From positions 1-47,558 of IMG/VR virus record IMGVR_UViG_3300032236_000923: a stretch of DNA of 47,558 nt. One strand, 5' to 3'. This document shows positions 29,226-38,345 of this stretch, piece after piece. The number at the start of each line of letters is the position of its first letter. Within the stretch, counting starts at the first letter, position 1. A program made the translations under genes and the position numbers. This DNA is from a virus. The notes under the pieces are model-generated. The model had not been told where the DNA came from. It saw only the letters and a program-made list of their open reading frames with translations, and searched no databases.

Positions 29226-29455
29226 TTCAACTCTAATTTATTTTTTATACCTAAAGGAAATTCTTTTTCTATCCCATTATCTAAACAACGCCACCCTATA
29301 GCCTTAACATCACTACCGCCAAACCTACGAATTACAGTAATGACATAACTAAGCCGACCTTCATCTCTTACCCTAATATCTGTCTTATAAACGTTCCCGT
29401 TTGTGTTATCAAAATTAGTCGGACATGGGTAACCGTTATAGTAGATTGTTAGCAT
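29222..29455 (-). CDS. Hypothetical protein, 77 aa
   Basis: Beta-rich small protein (MLTIYYNGYPCPTNFDN...). It lies opposite to the surrounding virion genes, with its own promoter at 29460-29489 only 4 bases from the ATG. Not recognised. Its orientation suggests separate expression from late genes. Confidence 0.55.
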   Translation of the reverse strand: MLTIYYNGYPCPTNFDNTNGNVYKTDIRVRDEGRLSYVITVIRRFGGSDVKAIGWRCLDNGIEKEFPLGIKNKLELK

Positions 29456-29459
29456 CTTA

Positions 29460-29489
29460 CAAAACTACACAATATTTCCGACCTACAAA
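29460..29489 (-). promoter_or_regulatory. Complete Bacteroidota-type promoter
   Basis: On the minus strand TTTG (29489-29486), an 18-base spacer and TAGTTTTG (29467-29460) match the TTTG / TAnnTTTG pattern. The ATG follows after 4 bases, so the mRNA would be leaderless. Confidence 0.65.
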
Positions 29490-29536
29490 CAACCTATTAC
29501 ACAAATAAGCCTATTTATTAAAAATATCTTTACAAT

Positions 29537-30724
29537 ATGATTTATTGTATTGACCCAACAGTTGACGAACCTATACTGCTTATAAATAAGCACATAGGAT
29601 TTGACGAGCAAGAAGGGCAAGGAATAGATGGCTCTTTGTTTCAGCAGGAACTTTTGCAGCTAGATACAATGGGCAAGAAGCGCATTGAGATTTGGATTAA
29701 CTCACCGGGGGGGGTTGTTACAGATGGCTATTCCATTTACAGCGCAATACTAAAGTCCAATACGCCTGTAGATACTTATTGCGTGGGATGTGCTGCATCA
29801 ATAGCGGGGGTTATTTTCCAAGCAGGGCGCAAACGTATAATGGCTGATTATTCATGGCTAATGTATCACAACCCATTTGGGAGCGATAACACAGACGTTA
29901 TTGCTACAATGAAGCAGTCAATTATAAAAATGATTGCAACACGTAGCGGTATGAGTGAGCAAGATGTAAAGGTAATGATGAACCGTGAGACGTTTATCCT
30001 AGCTGACGAAGCAATGAAACTTAAACTAGCCGATTCAATAGATTCTAGCGTTCAATTAAACACTAAGTATCTAAAGAAGATAACAGACAATTTACAGTTT
30101 CACAAAGAGTGTAATAAAGTAGTAAACTCAATTTTAAACAATAACTCAAATACTCAAACTATGTCAATGACTAAAGTAACGATGAGATTGAAGCTAAACG
30201 ATGCCGCCCGTGAGGACGATATTATAGCCGCAATTGATGCAATCGAAAACAGGGCTAAGAAAGCCGAAGCCGATGCTGACGAAGCTAAACTAAAAGCCGA
30301 AAACAAAGCAAAAGATGATTCAGACGCTTACAGCAAATTAAAGAATGACTTTGAAGAAAAGAAAAAAGCATTCGACAAACTAAAGGCTGAAATGGAAGAC
30401 TGCAAGTCTAAACTAGATGCTTTGGAAGAAGATAAGGCGAAAGCTGAAATGGAAACCAAGAAAGAAAAAGCTAAGAACATGGTGGAAGGTATAGCCAAGT
30501 TAGGTAAAATTAAAAACGAAGCTACCGTTATCCTTAAATGGACTAACCTAGCAGTTGCAGACTTTGAAGGTACTAAAGCTATGCTTGATGAATTGCCTTT
30601 AAACAAAGTTGCCCCTGTTATCACAAATGCAGATGCTAACAAATTGGAAGAAGGTCAATTGCCAACTACTGCAATCGGATTGTTAGCAAAAAATCGTTTA
30701 GCAAGACAAGGTAAACTTAATTAA
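29537..30724 (+). CDS. ClpP-like head maturation protease fused to scaffold
   Basis: 395 residues. The protease domain covers about 1-180: the GGVVTDGYSIYSA helix, catalytic Ser88 in CAASIAG and His111 in MYHNPFG. From about 220 to 315 a strongly charged coiled coil (KAEADADEAKLKAENKAKDD) looks like a scaffold, followed by a C-terminal helical part. It should scaffold capsid assembly and then cleave itself. A TATCTTTA word lies 5 bases before the ATG. Confidence 0.85.
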   Translation: MIYCIDPTVDEPILLINKHIGFDEQEGQGIDGSLFQQELLQLDTMGKKRIEIWINSPGGVVTDGYSIYSAILKSNTPVDTYCVGCAASIAGVIFQAGRKRIMADYSWLMYHNPFGSDNTDVIATMKQSIIKMIATRSGMSEQDVKVMMNRETFILADEAMKLKLADSIDSSVQLNTKYLKKITDNLQFHKECNKVVNSILNNNSNTQTMSMTKVTMRLKLNDAAREDDIIAAIDAIENRAKKAEADADEAKLKAENKAKDDSDAYSKLKNDFEEKKKAFDKLKAEMEDCKSKLDALEEDKAKAEMETKKEKAKNMVEGIAKLGKIKNEATVILKWTNLAVADFEGTKAMLDELPLNKVAPVITNADANKLEEGQLPTTAIGLLAKNRLARQGKLN

Positions 30725-30747
30725 TCAAATTTTAAAACTACAATAAC

Positions 30748-31758
30748 ATGGCATTAGTAATTAATGACACCCAGTATGCAGGTACATTCGCCTCATACTT
30801 TTGGTTGCCAGCCACATTCGGGCTTAACACTATCCAAAAGGGTTGTGTTTATGTTCAAGATGGCATCAAAAAGCAACATACAATAGGACGTGTAGACTTC
30901 GCAAATCCTTTGCAAGCACGTACAGCAACACCTACAACAAGTGGAACATTCACGGTTGATGGTAGAGTATTAGTTCCGCAAGACATAATGGTATATACTG
31001 AGTTTAACCCTCGTGATTACGAACAACATTGGTTGGCAGAGCAGTTAAGCCCTACATTGCTTGCACGTGAGTTGCCTGTAACAGCAGAAAACTATATGAT
31101 GCAGATAGGACTTTCAAGGGCTTTCGAGCAATTGGAATTAGGTATTTGGATGGGTTCACAAAGCTACACAGCATCGCCCGGCACAGGCGGTAACGGACAG
31201 TTAGCCTTCTTTAACGGATTTTTCCAAAAGATGATTAACGATAGTTCTGTTTTGCAAGTTCCTTCGCCGTTGCCTTTGAGTGCAGCCGCTACTAGCGGTA
31301 GTGTTTACAATATCGCAGATGCTATGGATGCCCTTTTAAAACTTTGTGCAGTAAATAAGAAAGCTCTTTTGGCTAATCCTAAAAGATACGAACGTTTGAA
31401 ATTTTTTGTTTCTGTTAACACAGAACAAATCTATCAAACTTACATCACTACTAGCCAAGTTTACAAAGGTGTAAATACTACGGAAAAGGGTATAAACCTT
31501 TATAAAGGTTATGAGATTGTTCCTTTGCCGGGTATTGCTGACGATACAATTTTATTCACTTGTGGTTTAGATGATGTATCTAGTAACTTGTATATTGGTA
31601 TGAACAGCACCGAAGATAATAATTTGCAGTTGATGAGATTGCAAAACAACTCAGAACTATTCTTCCTTAAAGGGTTGATGAAGTTCGACGTTCAGTATGG
31701 TTTCGGTGCAGAAGCTTTCCTTTACACAACAATGACAGCTGCAACATTTACAGCGTAA
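30748..31758 (+). CDS. Major capsid protein
   Basis: 336 residues, directly after the protease/scaffold and before a strong terminator, both typical for a highly expressed coat gene. Soluble, mixed alpha/beta, with an N-terminal arm and a long central helix region (LLARELPVTAENYMMQIGLS). I rely on position, size and expression signals; the HK97-type fold is assumed. Confidence 0.8.
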   Translation: MALVINDTQYAGTFASYFWLPATFGLNTIQKGCVYVQDGIKKQHTIGRVDFANPLQARTATPTTSGTFTVDGRVLVPQDIMVYTEFNPRDYEQHWLAEQLSPTLLARELPVTAENYMMQIGLSRAFEQLELGIWMGSQSYTASPGTGGNGQLAFFNGFFQKMINDSSVLQVPSPLPLSAAATSGSVYNIADAMDALLKLCAVNKKALLANPKRYERLKFFVSVNTEQIYQTYITTSQVYKGVNTTEKGINLYKGYEIVPLPGIADDTILFTCGLDDVSSNLYIGMNSTEDNNLQLMRLQNNSELFFLKGLMKFDVQYGFGAEAFLYTTMTAATFTA

Positions 31759-31765
31759 TTTATAA

Positions 31766-31796
31766 GGGGTACGGCAAAACACCGTACCCCTATTTT
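31766..31796 (+). terminator. Terminator after capsid gene
   Basis: GGGGTACGG pairs perfectly with CCGTACCCC (9 base pairs, 7-base loop), followed by TATTTT. Confidence 0.85.
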
Positions 31797-31817
31797 AAAC
31801 CTTTCAAATAAAATTAA

Positions 31818-32246
31818 ATGAAAAAAGTAATATTGTTTTTATCGTTCATCGTAGCGGTAATAGTTACAAATGCTCAAAGTTCTTCACCTCGTTTTGGTAC
31901 TTTGAAAAACCAAGATAATACAGGGCGTGTTTTAACTTATGGGTTAAAATCTTACACAGACGCTACAGGCGCAGACAGCGTAATTGTTACACCAGCATTT
32001 TATCAAACTATCTACAAAGTAGCTTTGATTGATAGCTTTTGTTTCAAAACTCCTGTTAATACCGTTTCTTTTTACGGTGATAATATTAAGATAATCGCAA
32101 CAGGTGCAAGCGGAACTAAAGTAAAGTTTAATGGTAGTTCATGGATTACAGCGGGTACGGCTATATTATCTAGTGGAGGTCGTGCAGTAATTGATTTGGT
32201 TTTTGACGGTACTTATTGGGTTGAAGCAAATAGAACAGTTCAATAA
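31818..32246 (+). CDS. Signal-peptide protein in the head gene block
   Basis: 142 residues. Residues 1-20 form a Sec signal peptide (MKKVILFLSFIVAVIVTNAQ) with cleavage expected after NA or NAQ. The rest is beta-rich and Thr/Ser/Gly-rich (ATGASGTKVKFNGSSWITAG), like a small fibre or decoration protein. Odd: it stands between capsid and sheath genes, where virion proteins are cytoplasmic. It could be a decoration protein of host origin or a secreted factor. Confidence 0.6.
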   Translation: MKKVILFLSFIVAVIVTNAQSSSPRFGTLKNQDNTGRVLTYGLKSYTDATGADSVIVTPAFYQTIYKVALIDSFCFKTPVNTVSFYGDNIKIIATGASGTKVKFNGSSWITAGTAILSSGGRAVIDLVFDGTYWVEANRTVQ

Positions 32247-32252
32247 TGAATT

Positions 32253-32417
32253 ATGAATAATGTTTTTGAAGCATTACCCCACATTGATGAAATTTGGGTA
32301 ACAGAGGACGGGCATTTTCATTTACACCCAAATAACGGGGGAAAGAAAGTAACCCGTCCTTTGATTAAAGTACAAGAGCAGGAAGTAGAAAAGCCTGTTC
32401 GCAAATTTAAAAAATAA
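32253..32417 (+). CDS. Hypothetical protein, 54 aa
   Basis: ATG at 32253, stop immediately before the sheath ATG. His-rich middle (WVTEDGHFHLHPNNGGKK) and basic end (VRKFKK). Position suggests a small head or tail accessory protein. Not recognised. Confidence 0.5.
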   Translation: MNNVFEALPHIDEIWVTEDGHFHLHPNNGGKKVTRPLIKVQEQEVEKPVRKFKK

Positions 32418-33959
32418 ATGAGACCTAATATAACCTTTATCAAAGGACAAGGCGCAAGCAAAAGAGTTGGTGCGGGTCAAGACTTTATTAGTGGGTTAGT
32501 ATTTTACACAGGGTCACTACCAAGTGGATTTACTACAGCTAACAATATCAAAGCACTTTACAGCCCAATAGATGCAATCAATGCGGGCATATTAAACGAC
32601 TTTTCAGACGCTACTGCTGCAAGTGGTAGTTATTTAGTTACAACCGCAGGAACTACAGGCGATGTAATCAATATTACAGTAGCAGACTTAGACGTTTACG
32701 GAAACAAACAAACTACAACTATCGGTACTTACACCAAAGTAAGCGGTGATAGTACAGCGGCGGCAGTTGCTACAAGTATTGCATCAGCAATTAACGCACT
32801 AACTACTACTACAGGATATAGTGCTACTGTTAGCAGTGCAACAGTTACAATAATTGCACCTAAGAGAATGGGTATATTCTTAAATAGCGGAACTCCTATA
32901 GTAGTAACACTTTCTAGCGGTGCAACGTTAGCGGGTACACTTACACAGTTCAGCGGTGGTGTTGCTTCTAAGCAAGCAGTTTGGTATTATCATATTAATA
33001 GGTTCTTTGGTGCAAATCCAAACAGTATTTTATATGTTGGTTTCTTCCCTGTACCAAGTACTTACACATTTAGCGAAATTACTTTATTGCAAACTTTCAG
33101 CGGTGGTACTATTCGACAAGTAGGTGTATATAAAGATAGTGCAGCTTATGCAGTAGGGGATTTGGTTGCAATAGATAATCAAATTAAGACGTACAATGAT
33201 GCCAAACATAAACCATTATCAGCACTTTACGCAGCAGATTTAAGCGGCACAAGCGACATTACTACAATAGTAGATTTGTCAACTTATACAGCGAATAAAT
33301 GTTCTAGTATTATTGGGCAGGATGGATATGGATTAGGCAACTATTTGTATTTAACTTACGGAAAATCTATTACTCAATTAGGTGTTGCAATGGGATTGCT
33401 TTCATTGAGCGCAGTAAGTGAAGACTTTGGCGAACCCGCAAAGTTTAACCTAGCTTTCGATGGTTATGAGGATGCAGTACCCGCTTTTGCCAATGGTAAG
33501 AAATTATCAGACCCTTCATTGAGCGATGCCGCACTAGATGCCTTAGATGCTAAACGTCATATTTTCGGATTGACTTATATAGGTTATGCAGGAACTTTCT
33601 TTAACGATAATCATACTGCAATAAGCACTACTAGCGACTACGCATTTATCAATGATAATCGTGTAATTGACAAAGCTACTAGAGGTGTTTATTCAGCGTT
33701 AATACCTTATCTAAAAAGTAACTTGGTTAAAAATGCATACGGTACACTAGCAGCTACTACAGTTGCTTTCTTGCAAGGCATCGCAATACAGCCACTTTAT
33801 CAAATGAGTAGGGATGGAGACTTAGGGGAAATTTCAGCTAGTGACGTTTATATAGACCCTAGTCAAAATGTTTCATCAACGAATATGATTGTAATAAATG
33901 TCTACTTAAATGAAGATGCGATTGCAAGACAGATTCAAATTCCAATCAGCTTTAAATAA
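32418..33959 (+). CDS. Tail sheath protein (DUF2586 type)
   Basis: 513 residues. N-terminal arm, then a variable beta-rich surface domain (about 60-180, Thr/Ser/Gly-rich), then the conserved sheath core (about 180-513), with HIFGLTYIGYAGTFFNDNHT and the ending VYLNEDAIARQIQIP. Forms the contractile sheath around the tube encoded next. DUF2586 is my best family match. Confidence 0.8.
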   Translation: MRPNITFIKGQGASKRVGAGQDFISGLVFYTGSLPSGFTTANNIKALYSPIDAINAGILNDFSDATAASGSYLVTTAGTTGDVINITVADLDVYGNKQTTTIGTYTKVSGDSTAAAVATSIASAINALTTTTGYSATVSSATVTIIAPKRMGIFLNSGTPIVVTLSSGATLAGTLTQFSGGVASKQAVWYYHINRFFGANPNSILYVGFFPVPSTYTFSEITLLQTFSGGTIRQVGVYKDSAAYAVGDLVAIDNQIKTYNDAKHKPLSALYAADLSGTSDITTIVDLSTYTANKCSSIIGQDGYGLGNYLYLTYGKSITQLGVAMGLLSLSAVSEDFGEPAKFNLAFDGYEDAVPAFANGKKLSDPSLSDAALDALDAKRHIFGLTYIGYAGTFFNDNHTAISTTSDYAFINDNRVIDKATRGVYSALIPYLKSNLVKNAYGTLAATTVAFLQGIAIQPLYQMSRDGDLGEISASDVYIDPSQNVSSTNMIVINVYLNEDAIARQIQIPISFK

Positions 33960-33966
33960 TTAAACA

Positions 33967-34383
33967 ATGGCAGCACCACTAATAAATGGCGTAAATTTCA
34001 GCTGGTCAACAGTTACTTTCAATTTGTTTGGAGTGCCTGTAAAAGGTATCACGAATATTACTTACAACGCAAAGCAAGAAAAGACAAACAACTACGGTGC
34101 AGGCAGCGAGCCTGTTAGTAGGGGTTATGGTCGTAAGACTTATGAAGGTTCAATAGAAATATATCTCGATGAATGGAAACAAGTAATTGCAGCCGCACCT
34201 AGTAGAGACCCTTTACTTATCGGTTGGTTTGATATTGCAGTAACTTACGGAAACAGTCTTGCAGACGCTACAACGGATATGTTAAGAGCAGTTGAGTTCT
34301 TAGAAAATCCATTTGAAGCAAAAGAAGGCGATACAAAACTAATGGTTAAAATACCATTGATAATTGGCAAAATAGAAAGATAA
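33967..34383 (+). CDS. Tail tube protein
   Basis: 138 residues. A beta-rich start (VNFSWSTVTFNLFGVPVKGI), a charged central segment (RGYGRKTYEGSIEIYLDEW) and position right after the sheath identify the tube. Length fits P2/Mu-type tube proteins. Seven bases separate it from the sheath gene. Confidence 0.8.
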   Translation: MAAPLINGVNFSWSTVTFNLFGVPVKGITNITYNAKQEKTNNYGAGSEPVSRGYGRKTYEGSIEIYLDEWKQVIAAAPSRDPLLIGWFDIAVTYGNSLADATTDMLRAVEFLENPFEAKEGDTKLMVKIPLIIGKIER

Positions 34384-34385
34384 AT

Positions 34386-34742
34386 ATGATACAAGAATTA
34401 ACACAAAAAGAAGTAGAAACAGTTGAACAGTACGCCGAAGGTTTGGCAAAAAAACACGGGCTTAAAAAAGTTCATGTTTATGTAGCTATAGACGAATCGA
34501 CAGGCGATAGGATTGTTGGTTATTACAAAGAGCCTAGCTACGCACAGAAGCTTTATGCTATGGATAAGATTGCAACAGTAGGTACTTTTAGCGCAGGCGA
34601 AGAACTAAGGCAAGCTTTGACATTAACGGGCGAAGGCGAAAGCGATGTAAGAATTTACACCGAAGACCAATATAAACTAGCTATTGCAGGTGCTTGTATT
34701 GCATTGATACAAGTTGCTCAAAATCAGTTTAAAAAAAAATAG
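34386..34742 (+). CDS. Tail assembly chaperone, short form
   Basis: 118 residues ending FKKK at a stop right after nine A. Placed between tube and tape measure genes, the standard site of the gpE/gpG-type chaperone. Helical, soluble. Coats the tape measure during tail assembly. The nine-A run allows a -1 shift into the extension described separately. Confidence 0.75.
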   Translation: MIQELTQKEVETVEQYAEGLAKKHGLKKVHVYVAIDESTGDRIVGYYKEPSYAQKLYAMDKIATVGTFSAGEELRQALTLTGEGESDVRIYTEDQYKLAIAGACIALIQVAQNQFKKK

Positions 34743-34909
34743 CCGAATACGAAAGTATTGTAAAAGACACTCCTACGGCGAGGATGGCAGCCCTAATAAA
34801 GGGCTGTCTTCATTTAGACCCCGACCAATTAACAGAAGATGAATTTTGCAAGGCGTGGGCGCAAACAAAATATTATCTTAGTATTGTACACCAAGTAAAA
34901 TTTGAATAA
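34386..34909 (+). CDS. Tail assembly chaperone, -1 frameshift long form
   Basis: After the lysine codons at 34731-34739 a -1 slip continues as IAEYESIVKDTPTARMAALI and on to WAQTKYYLSIVHQVKFE, stop at 34907-34909. This adds 56 residues, giving 174. The extension ends 2 bases before the tape measure ATG and reads as normal protein. Only this frame stays open across the gap. It is the familiar gpE-gpE' / gpG-gpGT arrangement. Confidence 0.8.
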
Positions 34910-34911
34910 AT

Positions 34912-36477
34912 ATGGCAGATGTGGTGGAATATATAATGAACCTAAAAGATAACCTTTCCCCAACTATAGAGGGCGCAACTTCTCATGTAAAGAAGATGGA
35001 AAGCGCATTCGGTGAGTTAGGCGAAAAGGCTACACACATAGTTGAGGCTATGGGTATATCGTTTGCCGTATTCAAAGGATTCGAAACTATTAAAGAAGGC
35101 ATTGAAAAGGTAGAAGAATTTCATAAGGCAGAAGCAGCTTTGAGTAACACCATGAAGAACATGGGTACTTATAGCGAAGAAAGTTTCGAAAAGATAGTTA
35201 AAGGGGCTGCCGATTTAAGCCAAAAGGTAGGATTCTCGAAAGCGCAATTTATAGGGCTTCAATCTCAATTACAGCTAGTTGGTAATATTGGAGAGAAAGA
35301 AATGGACAGGCTGCAAAAGGTTTCAGCCGATTACGCTACTAAGTTTGGTATGGACTTAGAAAGTGCGGGTAATACTTTGGCTAAAGCTATTAACAATCCA
35401 GAGTTAGCAAGACGGCTAGGGATGCAATTAAAGATTGACCCAGCTGTAATGGAACACGTTCAAAAACTTGCAAAGAGTGGTAAAGAAGCAGAGGCAAGAA
35501 TGGAACTATTATCACTTGCAGAAGCTAAGGTAGGAGGTGCAGCCGAAGCGGCATTTAACGCCGACCCGTTAGCTAAGTTTAATAAGATGATGGGTAGTGT
35601 TAAAATGGCATTAGGTGAGGGCGCAATAGAATTATTGAAAGTATTACAGCCCGCACTTGAAACGGTTGGTACTTATGTAAAAATGTTTGCCAATGGATTA
35701 AGAGAATTATACAAATGGATAGGTGATAATAAGCAACTACTACAAACTATAGCAGTAGCTTTATTAGCAGGGGCTACGGCATTTGGAGTTATCGCAGTTG
35801 CTATGAATGCAGCTACTATTGCAGCTACAATACAAGCTACTGTTATGAGTGGGCTTACTACAGTTATAGAAGGATGTGCAGCAGCGATGGAATTTCTAAA
35901 CGCCACTTTCATCGCTTCGCCTATTGGATGGATAGTTCTAGGGGTTGCAGCGTTAGCGGCGGGGGTGATGGCTTTAATTCATCATTTCGGTTCGTTCAAT
36001 AATGCGATGAAAGACACATGGGAAATTATCAAAGCATTTGGCAATGGGGTAGTAAATGTATTTAGTGGTATCGGCGAAAGTATAAAGGGAGCATTTACTA
36101 TGAACCCTAAACTAATCGCTCAGGGGCTAGTTGACACAGTTGCAGCCGCCAAAGATGCTAGTAAGCAAATAAGCGACATTTGGAATAATAAAGATGCACA
36201 AGACGCAGCCGCTAAAGGTAAAAGCTTAGTACCTAAAGATGAAAAAGGTAAAGAAGGTAAGCAAGGACAATTTGCAGGAGAAAAAGCCCCCGCATTAAAG
36301 ACTAAGGCAGAAGGGCAGAAGGTTGTAAATATTCACATTGCTATCAACGGCGGTTTGGTTCACGAAATGAAGATTATGACTACTAATATTTCACAAGGTT
36401 ATGGGAAGATTAAAGAAGCAGTGCAAGATGTATTGGTAGGCGTCATAAATGATTCACAGGTAGTGGCAAGTTTTTAA
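34912..36477 (+). CDS. Tape measure protein
   Basis: 521 residues. Long helical N-terminal region with Ala/Lys/Glu repeats, hydrophobic segments at about 280-320 and 335-355 (IGWIVLGVAALAAGVMALIH), and a Lys/Gly-rich linker near 445-465. Follows the chaperone frameshift, as in other contractile tails. It sets tail length and may enter the host membrane with DNA. At 521 residues the tail should be short. Confidence 0.85.
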   Translation: MADVVEYIMNLKDNLSPTIEGATSHVKKMESAFGELGEKATHIVEAMGISFAVFKGFETIKEGIEKVEEFHKAEAALSNTMKNMGTYSEESFEKIVKGAADLSQKVGFSKAQFIGLQSQLQLVGNIGEKEMDRLQKVSADYATKFGMDLESAGNTLAKAINNPELARRLGMQLKIDPAVMEHVQKLAKSGKEAEARMELLSLAEAKVGGAAEAAFNADPLAKFNKMMGSVKMALGEGAIELLKVLQPALETVGTYVKMFANGLRELYKWIGDNKQLLQTIAVALLAGATAFGVIAVAMNAATIAATIQATVMSGLTTVIEGCAAAMEFLNATFIASPIGWIVLGVAALAAGVMALIHHFGSFNNAMKDTWEIIKAFGNGVVNVFSGIGESIKGAFTMNPKLIAQGLVDTVAAAKDASKQISDIWNNKDAQDAAAKGKSLVPKDEKGKEGKQGQFAGEKAPALKTKAEGQKVVNIHIAINGGLVHEMKIMTTNISQGYGKIKEAVQDVLVGVINDSQVVASF

Positions 36478-36486
36478 TAAAACATT

Positions 36487-37158
36487 ATGGCAATAGAAAT
36501 AACAAACGAAGGGCTAGCCCTTAATGGGGCAAGATTAGCGGGGCAAATAGCTACTGAATTACTAGCAAAAGCACGAGACAATAGACTTAATGTAAATAAT
36601 TATTACAAAGGTGTTCACTCTTTGCCAGCAGTAAGCCCTAGTGGGAATAATACATACAATGGTCAAACAGGCATAGCAACACCCGACACCCCACTTTACA
36701 AGTCTGATATAGGCACCGATGTATTTGCAGACGTTACTTTTGGGAGTGTTACTTACACAGATAGAATCGGTAAAATAATAACTACACCTTCATTAACATT
36801 TCAAGCTATTCTTATAAGTTTATCTTTCCCTAGAAATATTGTAAAGACAGAAATACAAGGGCGTGACGGGACGGTAAAAGAATACATCGGCGAAGGTGAT
36901 GCAAACATAAGTTTCAGAGGGGTAATAACAGGATCAAATGGCGTTTATCCCGCCGATGAAGTAGAGCAACTAAGGCAAGTTATAAAAGCCCCTACTAGCA
37001 TCCCTGTAACGTGTACTTTCTTGAATGACAAAGATATTTACAACGTGGTTTTTGAGGATAGAACATTAGACCAATCAGAGGGAGGATATAGTTATCAAAC
37101 ATTTGTATTACAAGCAATTTCGGATATTCCACAAGAACTACTTATAACAGGTAATTAA
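36487..37158 (+). CDS. DUF6046-like baseplate/hub protein
   Basis: 223 residues. The pattern ISLSFPRNIVKTEIQGRDGT (about 112-131) followed by VKEYIGEGDANISFRG and DVTFGSV resembles DUF6046 proteins that link tube and hub in Bacteroidota phages. Start 9 bases after the tape measure, stop overlapping the hub gene. Confidence 0.65.
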   Translation: MAIEITNEGLALNGARLAGQIATELLAKARDNRLNVNNYYKGVHSLPAVSPSGNNTYNGQTGIATPDTPLYKSDIGTDVFADVTFGSVTYTDRIGKIITTPSLTFQAILISLSFPRNIVKTEIQGRDGTVKEYIGEGDANISFRGVITGSNGVYPADEVEQLRQVIKAPTSIPVTCTFLNDKDIYNVVFEDRTLDQSEGGYSYQTFVLQAISDIPQELLITGN

Positions 37159-38345
37159 TGTATAGAGTTGTTTCAAATATCACAATAATACAGCAGCCAA
37201 CAAAAGATTTCCCTACAAGGAATAAAACGCTACACTTCGATTTTGCGCATGAATTTGAAGCGAATGATAGTTGGCGTAATTTAACCAACACGGGCAAAAT
37301 TATAATACCTAAGAAACTATATTATAGGGATGCTAACAATAAGCTACAGCCATTGGACGGCACATTGGTAAATATTGGCGGATTCTCATCTACACCACCA
37401 TTACTACTTAGGGGCGATGTAGTTACTATTGATTGGGGATATAAATATTTTAAAGGCGGTCACGAAGTGTTAGAAAGTAGTAATGACGGGCTGCCATTAT
37501 TTAGCGGATATATTTCACAAGTTACAGCTAAGAAGCCTATTGAGTTTTTAGTTGAGGATAATATGTGGAAGCTAAAACAGATACCAGCACCTACACACAC
37601 ATTCGCAACGACTGACACGCTAGAAAGTATTTTAAAGTTTCTTTTACAAGGTACTAACTTTACAGTACAGACAACTACACAAACTACGTTTGGGTTATTT
37701 AAGATAGGTAATGAAACAGTTGCGGAAGTATTAGCAAGGCTAAGAAAAGCGTATAGGTTCGAGTTCTTTTTTCGTGGTAATACTTTATTTGGCGGTAGCC
37801 TTATTTATTCGCTATTAACACCAAAGACAAGGGTATTTACTTTTCAAAACAATATCATTAGTGACGAACTAGAATACAGACGAAAGGACGATATTACACT
37901 TTCGGCGGTTGCTCAAAATTCTATCGAAGAAGAAACAGGCAAGACCAATAGGCAAGGTGTTGCAAAGACAAAGAAAGTACGTTTAGAAGTATTGGTTACG
38001 TTTCAAAATGGTAGCGATACGCCTACTAATTTTATCAAAATTAAGGGTATAGATTACCCTCCTAATACGGGCGGTGAACGTAGGACATTATTCTTTCCTG
38101 GCGCAAAGTCTATCGCAGAACTTGAACAATTAGCGGCGGATGAACTACGCAAATATTATTATACGGGTTTTAAAGGAAAGTTTACTACTTTTGGTTTGCC
38201 ATTTGTAAGAATGGGTGATAATGTGCAGTTGGTAGATACTATCTTACCAGAGCGAAACGGAACTTACAAAGTAAGGAGTGTGGAATATACAGGTGGAATG
38301 GGTGGACTTCGTCAAAATATAGAATTGGATTACAAAATTATATGA
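37158..38345 (+). CDS. Baseplate hub protein (gpD-like)
   Basis: 395 residues. It has the hub-type arrangement: beta-barrel-like segments, a PLFSGYISQVTAKKPIEFLV block (about 112-131), an ETVAEVLARLRKAYRFEFFF block and the late KFTTFGLPFVRMGDNVQLVD segment (about 345-365) ending LRQNIELDYKI. Equivalent to P2 gpD / T4 gp27-like hubs that hold the spike. Family call by pattern. Confidence 0.7.
   Translation: MYRVVSNITIIQQPTKDFPTRNKTLHFDFAHEFEANDSWRNLTNTGKIIIPKKLYYRDANNKLQPLDGTLVNIGGFSSTPPLLLRGDVVTIDWGYKYFKGGHEVLESSNDGLPLFSGYISQVTAKKPIEFLVEDNMWKLKQIPAPTHTFATTDTLESILKFLLQGTNFTVQTTTQTTFGLFKIGNETVAEVLARLRKAYRFEFFFRGNTLFGGSLIYSLLTPKTRVFTFQNNIISDELEYRRKDDITLSAVAQNSIEEETGKTNRQGVAKTKKVRLEVLVTFQNGSDTPTNFIKIKGIDYPPNTGGERRTLFFPGAKSIAELEQLAADELRKYYYTGFKGKFTTFGLPFVRMGDNVQLVDTILPERNGTYKVRSVEYTGGMGGLRQNIELDYKII

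Noticed and set aside
30328-30642. 104-residue minus-strand open frame over the scaffold part of the protease gene
   Set aside because: Leu/Ser/Phe-rich antisense of a Lys/Glu/Ala-rich coiled coil; a common artefact.
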